A stretch of 5,467 bases of DNA from an uncultured Dechloromonas sp. (GTDB lineage: Bacteria; Pseudomonadota; Gammaproteobacteria; Burkholderiales; Rhodocyclaceae). Below are positions 1 through 5,467 of this stretch, one piece after another. Each line of letters starts with the position of its first letter. The first letter of the stretch is position 1. Below the pieces are notes generated by a model. It was not told where the DNA came from. It worked only from the letters and a program-made list of their open reading frames with translations, and ran no database searches. The stretch covers positions 1 through 5,467 of the forward strand of contig CAMKYP010000286.1 of the NCBI GenBank assembly GCA_946477505.1, given 5' to 3'. The translations under genes were made by a program, and so were the position numbers.

Positions 1-2036
1 GGTTTGCTGCGGCTCGAACGGCGCCGCTGGTAGACCCCCTGGCTGTTCATTTCCCAACCTTGCTGGTTGTCGGCCAGATAGAACTTCAATCCCTCGGTAA
101 TCACGCGGCGCTTCAGCCGGCTATCGAGAATGGGGAAGGCCAGCTCGATGCGCTTGAAGAAGTTGCGTTCCATCCAGTCGGCGCTGGACAGGTAGACCGT
201 GTCCTTGCCGCCGGCCAGGAAGTAGAAGATGCGATGGTGTTCGAGGAAGCGACCGATGATGGAGCGGACGCGAATGTTGTCGGAGAGACCCTTGACGCCG
301 GGGCGCAGCATGCACACGCCACGGACGATGAGATCGATCTCGACGCCGGCTTGCGAGGCTTCGTACATCGCGTTGATGACTTCCGGCTCGACCAGCGAAT
401 TCATCTTGGCGACGATGCGCGCCTTGCCGCCGGCTCGGGCGATTTCGGCTTCGGCCTGGATGCCGGCCACGACATTCTGCTGGAGCGTAAACGGCGCCTG
501 CCAGAGATGCTGGAGCGTGCGCGCCTGGCCGAGGCCGGTGAGCTGCTTGAACACCTCGCTGACGTCGCGGGTGACCTCGTCGTTGGCCGTCATCAGGCCG
601 AAATCGGTGTACAGGCGGGCGGTGCGCGGGTGGTAGTTGCCGGTGCCGAGGTGGGCGTAGCGCTTGAGGCGGCCCTCCTCGCGACGGACGATGAGCAGCG
701 CCTTGGCGTGCGTCTTGTAGCCGACGACGCCATAGACGACATGGGCGCCGACCTGTTCCAGCTTGGTCGCCCAGCCAATGTTGGCTTCCTCGTCGAAGCG
801 GGCCATCAGTTCGACGACGACGGTGACTTCCTTGCCGTTCTGCGCGGCGCGGATCAGTGATTCCATCAGCACCGAGTCGGTGCCGGTGCGATAGACGGTC
901 ATCTTGATGGCCACCACCGCCGGGTCGGTCGCCGCCTGGCTCAACAGTTCGATGACCGGCGCGAAAGACTGGTACGGGTGGTGCAGCAGGATGTCGTTCT
1001 TGCGGATGCTCTCGAAGATGTTGGCACCCTTGCTCAGCCCTTTGGGGGTGCCGGGGACAAATGGCGGGAACTTCATGTCGGCGCGGTCTACCCAGTCCGG
1101 CACCTGCATCAGGCGGACCAGATTGACGGGGCCGTTGACGCGATAGAGGTCGACCGGCTTGAGCTCGAACTGGGCGAGCAGGAACTCGGTCATGGCCTCC
1201 GAACAGTTGTTGGCGACCTCCAGGCGCACGGCGTTGCCGAAGTGGCGTTGCGGCAGCTCGCCCTGCAGCTTGGTGCGCAGGTTGGTGACTTCTTCCTCGT
1301 CGACGAAGAGATCGGAGTTGCGGGTGGCGCGGAACTGGTAGCAGCCGAGCACGGTCATGCCGGTGAACAGCTCGCCGACGAATTCGTGCAGGATCGACGA
1401 CAGGAAGACAAAGCCGTATTCGCAGCCCGCCAGCTCCTCCGGCAGCCGGATGACGCGCGGCAGGACGCGTGGCGCCTGGACGATGGCGGCGTTGGAGCTG
1501 CGCCCGAAGGCATCCTTGCCCTCGAGTTCGACGGCGAAGTTGAGGCTCTTGTTGAGCACGCGCGGGAAGGGGTGCGAGGGGTCGAGCCCGATCGGGGTCA
1601 ACACCGGGACCATTTCCCGATGAAAGTAGTCGCGTATCCACTCGCGTTGCGCCTCGTTCCAGCCCGAGCGGCGCAGGAAGCGGATTCCCTCTTCGGCCAA
1701 AGCAGGCAGGATCACTTCGTTCAGTTGCTGGTATTGCTCGTTGACCATGGCATGGGCTTCGGCCGACACCAGGCGGAAGGCTTCCTGGGCCGTCTTGCCG
1801 TCAGTCGTGACGACCGGCGTGTTGGCGCGTATCTGCTCCTTGAGGCCGGATACGCGAATCTCGAAGAATTCGTCGAGGTTGCTGGAGACGATGCACAGGA
1901 AGCGCAGGCGTTCGAGCAGCGGCGTACGTTCATCCTGAGCCTGCGCAAGAACGCGGCGATTGAATGCCAGGAGTCCAAGTTCCCGGTTCAAATAATTTTC
2001 GGCCGGAAAACGGGGTTTCAGGTGGGGGTGATTCAT
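1..2036 (-). CDS. ppk1: Polyphosphate kinase 1, 3' end cut by window edge
   Basis: Makes inorganic polyphosphate by reversible transfer of the ATP gamma-phosphate, through a phosphohistidine intermediate. The reading frame is open from ATG at 2036 to the window edge: 678 whole codons, against about 690 in the family, so only a short C-terminal tail is missing. The N-terminal domain has SSNLDEFFEIR; Asn53 matches the E. coli ATP-contact Asn45. The C-terminal catalytic domains carry YRTGTDS (Arg383), ELMARFDEEANIGWA (Arg413), KTHAK (His443), YAHLGTGNY (His462) and FLEHHR (His600). All sit exactly 8 residues beyond E. coli Arg375, Arg405, His435, His454 and His592, so the active site looks intact: His443 is the expected phosphorylated residue. 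No frameshift was seen, and Met663 near the left edge is still in phase with the start. A GGAG lies 8 nt before the ATG. The gene is divergent from the chemoreceptor. PPK1 acts in the cytoplasm or at the inner membrane. The family assignment is very secure. Confidence 0.97.
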   Translation of the reverse strand, partial: MNHPHLKPRFPAENYLNRELGLLAFNRRVLAQAQDERTPLLERLRFLCIVSSNLDEFFEIRVSGLKEQIRANTPVVTTDGKTAQEAFRLVSAEAHAMVNEQYQQLNEVILPALAEEGIRFLRRSGWNEAQREWIRDYFHREMVPVLTPIGLDPSHPFPRVLNKSLNFAVELEGKDAFGRSSNAAIVQAPRVLPRVIRLPEELAGCEYGFVFLSSILHEFVGELFTGMTVLGCYQFRATRNSDLFVDEEEVTNLRTKLQGELPQRHFGNAVRLEVANNCSEAMTEFLLAQFELKPVDLYRVNGPVNLVRLMQVPDWVDRADMKFPPFVPGTPKGLSKGANIFESIRKNDILLHHPYQSFAPVIELLSQAATDPAVVAIKMTVYRTGTDSVLMESLIRAAQNGKEVTVVVELMARFDEEANIGWATKLEQVGAHVVYGVVGYKTHAKALLIVRREEGRLKRYAHLGTGNYHPRTARLYTDFGLMTANDEVTRDVSEVFKQLTGLGQARTLQHLWQAPFTLQQNVVAGIQAEAEIARAGGKARIVAKMNSLVEPEVINAMYEASQAGVEIDLIVRGVCMLRPGVKGLSDNIRVRSIIGRFLEHHRIFYFLAGGKDTVYLSSADWMERNFFKRIELAFPILDSRLKRRVITEGLKFYLADNQQGWEMNSQGVYQRRRSSRSK

Positions 2037-2061
2037 CGCGCAAGCTCCATGTGACTCTTGA

Positions 2062-2067
2062 AGTATA
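2062..2067 (-). promoter_or_regulatory. Candidate -10 box for ppk1
   Basis: Read on the minus strand this is TATACT, a 5/6 match to the sigma-70 -10 consensus. It would give a short leader of about 20 nt before the ppk1 ATG at 2036. No good TTGACA-like -35 lies 16-18 bp upstream, which would suit an activator-dependent promoter. Assigned by eye only. Confidence 0.4.
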
Positions 2068-2087
2068 GGCCTTAAGTCCATCATTTT

Positions 2088-2116
2088 GTTGCATTAATGT
2101 TGCAAACACATGACAA
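2088..2116 (-). promoter_or_regulatory. Pho-box-like direct repeats upstream of ppk1
   Basis: On the minus strand three 7-mers occur with an exact 11-bp period: TTGTCAT (2116-2110), TTGCAAC (2105-2099) and ATGCAAC (2094-2088), separated by 4-nt AT-rich spacers. PhoB sites are 7-bp repeats (consensus close to CTGTCAT) with 4-bp spacers, so the architecture fits; the first unit matches 6/7 and the others only partly. The last unit ends 20 bp before the candidate -10, about one helical turn further than the usual Pho-box spacing. PhoB control of ppk is known in some proteobacteria. Its role here is inferred. Confidence 0.35.
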
Positions 2117-2227
2117 CATCCCCGCGTTTGCCAACCTCTCCGCCGGGAATGAGCGGCAGATTGGTCTCCTCCGGTCATTCGCATGAAACATTCGCTGCGT
2201 ACCATGTTGTCGTTTTTGGTGTTTTGC

Positions 2228-2233
2228 GAGGGG
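2228..2233 (+). promoter_or_regulatory. Ribosome binding site of the chemoreceptor gene
   Basis: GAGGGG lies 4 nt before the ATG at 2238. It supports that start, because no other in-frame ATG, GTG or TTG occurs back to the in-frame TGA at 2184-2186. The spacing is slightly short but workable. Confidence 0.6.
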
Positions 2234-2237
2234 TTTC

Positions 2238-3902
2238 ATGCTGCACAAGGGTGTTTTGTCGATTCGTACGCGCATGCTGTTGATGGTGATCATCGGCAGT
2301 GCTTTTAGCCTGTTGCTGATGGCGGCGGCCCTGGCTTCCCTGTCTGCCTTTCGGGGCGATGTCCGCCAGGTATCGAGCGAAGTGGCCGCGACCACGCGTG
2401 CCTTGGCTCTGCTCAGCGAAGTCCGGGGGGCGCTGCAGGTGCAGCAGCATGGCCTGAACAGCATGGTGCTGCGAAATTTCATGGCGGCCGAGTTCGAGAA
2501 AGGGCTGGCCGAATACCAGGCGGGGCGGCAGCGTTTCTGGCAGCAACTCGAGGCCCTGGAGGCGCAGAACCGGCAGTCCGCGCTGCCGGAAGGTGGGCGG
2601 ATTGCCGAGATTCGCCGGCTGGGCAGCGAACTCAACCAGCTTTACGATCAAGTCCTTGCCGAGAATGAACCGGGGATGCCCAAGTATGCGCTGATGGTCG
2701 ATGCCGCCATTCGCGATGCGGATGCGCCGCTGATGGCGGCGTTGACCGAGTGTTATGCGGCCATCAGCGGACAGGTGTCGTCGAGCGCCGGGCGCGCCAG
2801 CGAGGTGGCCGACGCGCGCTATCGTGAAAATCTTGCTTTCATCCTGTTCGTCGGTGTGCTGAGCGCGCTGATCTCGCTGGGTTTTGCCGTCTGGTCGTCG
2901 CGCCATATCCTGCGTCGCCTGGGCGGCGAACTGGAACCGGTCGTGCGGGCGACGACGCGCGTGGCGGCCGGCGACCTGACGCAAAGCATCCTCTCCGGAA
3001 AAGCCGCCGCCGACTCGCTGGTCGCCTCGGTGGAGCGGATGCAGGATAAGCTCCGCGGTCTGATCGCCGAGGTGAAGTCCGGTGCCGAGGTGACCTCGGA
3101 CAATGCGCTCGCCCTGCAACGTTCGGCGCGCGAGGTGGCGAGCACAACGAGCCTGCAGAGCGATGCGGCGGCAACCATCGCGGCGGCGATACAGGAACTG
3201 ACGACGGCGATTGCGGCAATGGCCGGAAGTGCCGGGAATGCTGCAGATGCAGCCAAACAGACGCGCCAGACGGCGGTCGAGAGCGGTCAGGTGATTCATC
3301 AGGCGATCAACGAAATTGGCTGCATTTTCGAGCAAGCCACGGCATCGACCATGGCCATGGGCGAATTGCAGGAACATACGCGGGATATCTCGCGTTTTGC
3401 CCAAGAGATCAAGGATATTTCCGAACAGACCAACCTCCTTTCGCTCAACGCGGCCATCGAGGCGGCGCGGGCAGGGGAGGCGGGCCGGGGCTTCGCCGTG
3501 GTTACCGACGCGGTGCGCAAGCTGGCCAACCGCACTTCGGATACGACGTTCAAGATCGAGGAACTGGTGGTCCGCCTGGGCGATGCCGCGGGACAGACCA
3601 ACGAAGCCGTCGTGGCAACCGCGGCCCGCGCGCAACGGGGGACCGAGTTGGCTTCGGCGACTGAGGTGGCGATCCGTAAAATCGAAGCGATTTGCGAGCA
3701 GTCGGCGCGGGCAGCCAACGAGATTGTCGACGTGCTCGACGAGCAGCGTCAGGCGGCCGAACAAATTGCCCAGAACACCGAACGCATGGCGCAAATGATC
3801 GAACGCGGTGCCCGGGCGGCCGGGGAGTCGTCGGCGTCGGCCGAAGAGGTGGCGTCGCTGGCTGCAAGGTTGCGCGACAGCACTCTGCAGTTCAGTGTCT
3901 GA
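2238..3902 (+). CDS. Methyl-accepting chemotaxis protein (transmembrane chemoreceptor)
   Basis: A 554-residue inner-membrane chemoreceptor that would signal to CheA through CheW. Layout: a short cytoplasmic N-terminus; TM1 at about 13-36; a mostly helical periplasmic sensor at about 37-198, like a four-helix-bundle ligand domain; TM2 at about 199-219; HAMP at about 220-273, with RRLGGELEP and VAAGDL; then a long coiled-coil signalling domain. The hairpin tip, residues 394-430, reads ISEQTNLLSLNAAIEAARAG followed by EAGRGFAVV. About 140 residues follow the tip, which would suit the 40-heptad receptor class (my estimate). Small differences from the usual tip are LLSLN for LLALN and VVTDAVRKLA for VVADEVRKLA. 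The protein ends in RDSTLQFSV, with no NWETF-type pentapeptide, so tethering of CheR/CheB at the C-terminus is not expected. No che genes lie nearby, so it is an orphan receptor. The ligand cannot be read from the sequence; its divergence from ppk1 does not show a functional link. Confidence 0.95.
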   Translation: MLHKGVLSIRTRMLLMVIIGSAFSLLLMAAALASLSAFRGDVRQVSSEVAATTRALALLSEVRGALQVQQHGLNSMVLRNFMAAEFEKGLAEYQAGRQRFWQQLEALEAQNRQSALPEGGRIAEIRRLGSELNQLYDQVLAENEPGMPKYALMVDAAIRDADAPLMAALTECYAAISGQVSSSAGRASEVADARYRENLAFILFVGVLSALISLGFAVWSSRHILRRLGGELEPVVRATTRVAAGDLTQSILSGKAAADSLVASVERMQDKLRGLIAEVKSGAEVTSDNALALQRSAREVASTTSLQSDAAATIAAAIQELTTAIAAMAGSAGNAADAAKQTRQTAVESGQVIHQAINEIGCIFEQATASTMAMGELQEHTRDISRFAQEIKDISEQTNLLSLNAAIEAARAGEAGRGFAVVTDAVRKLANRTSDTTFKIEELVVRLGDAAGQTNEAVVATAARAQRGTELASATEVAIRKIEAICEQSARAANEIVDVLDEQRQAAEQIAQNTERMAQMIERGARAAGESSASAEEVASLAARLRDSTLQFSV

Positions 3903-4055
3903 TAGCGCGCTTCAGGCCGCTGTAAAGTCGGACCCGCTCGTGGGTCGGCTCATCGAACGCTTGCTGCCGGGCGAGCGTTCGCCAAGAGAATGCGTGTGTC
4001 CGCTCCATGATCTTCGGCTATCGGCAAGCAGTCGCGTTCAGGCTTCCCGTGGGTG
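3903..4055. other. Convergent intergenic gap without a gene
   Basis: This 153-bp gap separates the 3' ends of the chemoreceptor and PACE genes. Open frames crossing it lack family resemblance and ribosome binding sites. It holds a 5-bp GACCC/GGGTC inverted repeat (3931-3946) and the larger hairpin at 3954-3981. Nothing else was recognised. Confidence 0.7.
3954..3981 (+). terminator. Strong hairpin, possible terminator without T-tract
   Basis: CGAACGCT (3954-3961) pairs perfectly with AGCGTTCG (3974-3981). In plus-strand RNA the stem extends inward by four more pairs (U·G, G-C, C-G, U·G), giving 12 pairs closed by a GCCG loop. In minus-strand RNA the two wobble pairs become A/C mismatches, so the structure favours the plus transcript. 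It starts 51 nt after the chemoreceptor stop codon. No run of T follows in either direction, so it is not a classic intrinsic terminator. It could be an L-shaped (U-less) terminator or a 3'-end stabilising structure. Confidence 0.4.
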
Positions 4056-4487
4056 TCATTTCGTGCTCGCACAGTAGCTCGGCACAGGAAAAACCTTGTC
4101 GTACGCCAGGTTGTAGAAGAAGGCATACACGACATAGAGCACGATGAATCCAATGTCGATAAGCAATGCCTGCCATAGGCTGATGGATAACCACCAGGCT
4201 GCCAGCGGCAGGACAAGAAGCATCAGGCCGCCTTCAAACCCCAGCGCGTGCAAGACGCGTTCGCCCCAGGTTTTTTCCAGACGCCCAAGGCGACTCGACA
4301 TGATCTTGTCGAACGCCAGGTTGTAGACATAGTTCCAGCCTGCGGCTATCAGTGATGCTGCCGCGGCCAGCACACCCGCCTGGTGGGCTCGTATGTCGAA
4401 AAGCAGCACTGCCAATGGGATACAGATGGCCAGGCCAATTAGCTCGAATCCCAGGGTGTGCCGAATCCGGTCATAAGTCGTTCTCAT
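4056..4487 (-). CDS. PACE-family multidrug efflux transporter, AceI-like
   Basis: A 143-residue inner-membrane protein of the proteobacterial antimicrobial compound efflux family, which exports biocides such as chlorhexidine in Acinetobacter (AceI) by proton exchange. Its actual substrate here is unknown. Four helices are visible at about 11-30, 35-57, 78-100 and 105-127, as two bacterial transmembrane pair (BTP) repeats. All four family motifs are present: RxxHxxxFE (7-15), WNYVYNLAFD (51-60), RVLHALGFEGG (77-87) and YAFFYNLAYD (121-130). Glu15 stands at the same number as the essential membrane glutamate of AceI. The two halves are offset by exactly 70 residues. The ATG at 4487 was chosen because GGAGG lies 5 nt before it; the in-frame ATG at 4500 would include that site in the coding region, and a start at 4619 would overlap the divergent gene. 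Divergence from a LysR regulator matches aceI/aceR. Confidence 0.93.
   Translation of the reverse strand: MRTTYDRIRHTLGFELIGLAICIPLAVLLFDIRAHQAGVLAAAASLIAAGWNYVYNLAFDKIMSSRLGRLEKTWGERVLHALGFEGGLMLLVLPLAAWWLSISLWQALLIDIGFIVLYVVYAFFYNLAYDKVFPVPSYCASTK
4095..4117. repeat. Internal repeat of the PACE gene, copy encoding the second BTP motif
   Basis: These 23 bp match 4305-4327 at 22 of 23 positions, differing at 4102 (T) against 4312 (A). They encode the YNLAYDK part of the second BTP repeat, read on the minus strand. Confidence 0.85.
4305..4327. repeat. Internal repeat of the PACE gene, copy encoding the first BTP motif
   Basis: Partner of the repeat at 4095-4117, displaced by exactly 210 bp (70 codons). 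It encodes the YNLAFDK part of the first BTP repeat on the minus strand; the single differing base gives Phe instead of Tyr. Confidence 0.85.
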
Positions 4488-4491
4488 GTCT

Positions 4492-4498
4492 TCCTCCA
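4492..4498 (-). promoter_or_regulatory. Ribosome binding site of the PACE gene
   Basis: On the minus strand GGAGGAA runs just ahead of the ATG at 4487, with 5 nt between GGAGG and the start codon. This strong site decides the start and argues against the ATG at 4500. Confidence 0.75.
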
Positions 4499-4534
4499 TT
4501 GATTGCTCGGAGGCGACTTTAATTGGTGTGGCAG

Positions 4535-4551
4535 ATATACTGAAGTTATAT
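4535..4551. promoter_or_regulatory. Candidate LysR-type operator, AT-rich inverted repeat
   Basis: ATATA (4535-4539) and TATAT (4547-4551) form a perfect inverted repeat around the 7-nt spacer CTGAAGT. A T-N11-A pattern, the loose LysR-family signature, fits at 4538-4550. It overlaps the TATA-like hexamers of both genes, so a bound regulator could control both. AT-rich dyads arise easily by chance, which limits confidence. Confidence 0.4.
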
Positions 4552-4571
4552 ACCATCCAAAAAACAGATAG

Positions 4572-5462
4572 ATGAACTTCTCCATTGAACAGTTGCAAGC
4601 ATTCGATGCGGCGGCACATACAGGGTCATTTTCCGCAGCCGCCCGGCGCCTCGGCAAGGCCCAATCCGTCATCAGCACGGCGGTCGCCAATCTGGAGGCT
4701 GACTTGGGGGTTCCATTGTTTGACCGAAGCGGACGATATCCCGCGCTGACGGCAGAAGGGAAACGCCTCCTGCTGGATGCAAGGCGCATCATCGAAGCGT
4801 GTGCGAACTTGCAGGCACTCTCGGGAGAAATTGCGGCAGGGGTCGAGCATCGATTGACGCTGGCGGTGGACGACACCTCGCATCTTCCCTGGCTGGAACC
4901 GATACTGGGTGTGTTTGCGGAGCGTTTCCCGAATGTAGAGCTTGAACTCTTGTTCCCATTGCTTGACGACCAGATTGCCATGCTGCTGAGTGGTCGTGCC
5001 CAAATCGGAATCGGATACGAACAGACGAATGCGCACAAGGAAATAGAAACGCGTTCCATCGGCATGGTCAGAGCGCCACTTTTCGTCGCAGCCGATCATC
5101 CGCTCGCCGCAAAGAAGAGGGTGGGGCGTGCGGACTTGATAAAGCATCGACAAATAGTGATTACCTCGCGGGGTGGCGCCCCCCATCACTTCGACGTATT
5201 GATTGCTTCCAAGGTGTGGCGGGTTGAGGGCGACTTGGCAATCCTTGAATTGGTCAAGCGCGGACACGGCTGGGCGATGCTGCCGGAGTTTCTTGCGGAG
5301 GGCCCTCTCGGTGCAGGGGAGATTTTCCGGTTGCAGCCAGACTTTATCCCGGAGCTTCCCGTGATGCGCATGGAGGTTCTTTGGCATCGTCCTCACGCGC
5401 AAGGTAAAGCCGGTATCTGGTTGAGAGACGCACTGATAAGACGTGCAGCCGAAAGAAATTGA
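4572..5462 (+). CDS. LysR-family transcriptional regulator, probably of the PACE gene
   Basis: A 296-residue protein of typical LysR length. The N-terminal winged helix-turn-helix (about 3-62) includes the classic LQAFDAAAHTGSFSAAARRLG, split here as scan helix 7-16 and SFSAAARRLGKAQSVISTAV (19-38), followed by NLEADLGVPLFDR (40-52) and LTAEGKRLL (59-67). A linker helix runs to about 90. The periplasmic-binding-protein-like effector domain follows from about 93 to the end and normally binds a small co-inducer. The start is fixed by an in-frame TAG (4569-4571) directly before the ATG. No good Shine-Dalgarno precedes it, so translation may be weak, as suits a low-abundance regulator. Divergence from the PACE gene 84 bp away suggests it controls that gene, as AceR does aceI; autoregulation is likely for the family. 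The effector is unknown. The gene is complete, ending 5 bp before the window edge. Confidence 0.94.
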   Translation: MNFSIEQLQAFDAAAHTGSFSAAARRLGKAQSVISTAVANLEADLGVPLFDRSGRYPALTAEGKRLLLDARRIIEACANLQALSGEIAAGVEHRLTLAVDDTSHLPWLEPILGVFAERFPNVELELLFPLLDDQIAMLLSGRAQIGIGYEQTNAHKEIETRSIGMVRAPLFVAADHPLAAKKRVGRADLIKHRQIVITSRGGAPHHFDVLIASKVWRVEGDLAILELVKRGHGWAMLPEFLAEGPLGAGEIFRLQPDFIPELPVMRMEVLWHRPHAQGKAGIWLRDALIRRAAERN

Positions 5463-5467
5463 ATAGA

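Larger units (their letters stand above)
4488..4571. promoter_or_regulatory. Shared divergent promoter region, PACE and LysR genes
   Basis: The 84 bp between the two start codons are AT-rich and must hold both promoters unless these lie inside the genes. Several TATA-like hexamers occur at 4535-4553 on either strand (such as TATACT at 4536 on plus and TATAAC on minus), but none has a convincing -35 at 16-18 bp. Overlapping promoters of this kind are usual for LysR regulators and their divergent targets. Confidence 0.55.

Noticed and set aside
121..1641. A 506-codon open frame on the minus strand inside ppk1
   Set aside because: It is an alternative frame of ppk1 with implausible Arg/Pro/His-rich composition. 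The true ppk1 frame carries all the catalytic motifs and is open to the window edge.
2033..2050. A five-codon minus-strand mini-frame (ATG GAG CTT GCG CGA TGA) whose stop overlaps the ppk1 start
   Set aside because: It could look like a translationally coupled leader, but its GGAG is the ppk1 ribosome binding site and such short frames occur by chance.
978..2054. A 358-codon plus-strand open frame antisense to ppk1 (and another at 60-860)
   Set aside because: Long antisense frames are common in GC-rich genes. The translations show no recognisable family, and the conserved protein is on the other strand.
2101..2237. A sigma-28 or sigma-54 promoter for the chemoreceptor
   Set aside because: GCCGGGAA at 2142-2149 vaguely resembles the sigma-28 -10, but CGCG instead of TAAA stands at the -35 position. 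No GG-N10-GC element with flanking consensus was found.
2183..2308. A 41-codon plus-strand frame starting MKHSLRTMLSFLVF that overlaps the chemoreceptor start
   Set aside because: The beginning looks faintly like a signal peptide, but there is no Shine-Dalgarno before it and most of it lies in the wrong frame of the chemoreceptor gene.
2175..3794. A 539-codon minus-strand open frame antisense to the chemoreceptor
   Set aside because: The plus strand encodes an unmistakable chemoreceptor with membrane segments, HAMP and hairpin tip. The antisense product is an Arg/His-rich shadow.
3931..3946. GACCC/GGGTC inverted repeat as a terminator
   Set aside because: The stem has only 5 bp, the next position mismatches, and there is no T-tract. 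The hairpin at 3954-3981 is a much better candidate.

Overview
The window looks like chromosomal DNA from a GC-rich proteobacterium. The polyphosphate kinase, the HAMP variant of the chemoreceptor and the gene style suggest a betaproteobacterium, perhaps near Rhodocyclales. That placement rests on recognition by eye, not on a search. It holds four protein genes as two divergent pairs and no RNA genes, insertion sequences or CRISPR.

Left half (1-3902): a nearly complete polyphosphate kinase gene (ppk1) reads leftward from 2036 and runs off the left edge, probably only a few codons short of its end. About 200 bp away, a 554-residue methyl-accepting chemotaxis protein reads rightward from 2238. 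The gap carries a -10-like box and a set of 11-bp-spaced 7-mers on the ppk1 side that resembles tandem Pho boxes. No confident promoter was found for the chemoreceptor.

Middle (3903-4055): a short convergent gap with no gene. Its main feature is a strong hairpin at 3954-3981 that has no T-tract and may end the chemoreceptor transcript.

Right half (4056-5462): a 143-residue, four-helix PACE-family efflux protein (AceI-like) reads leftward from 4487. A LysR-type regulator reads rightward from 4572. They share an 84-bp promoter region with an AT-rich inverted repeat. This matches the known aceI/aceR arrangement, so the regulator probably controls the transporter. By local hand count this half is less GC-rich than the left half (about 55-57% against about 70% in sampled 60-base lines), which may mean separate acquisition.

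No clearly new multi-gene system is visible. The points most worth checking are the Pho-box-like array upstream of ppk1, the exact 210-bp internal repeat in the PACE gene, the U-less hairpin, and the likely operator between the PACE and LysR genes.
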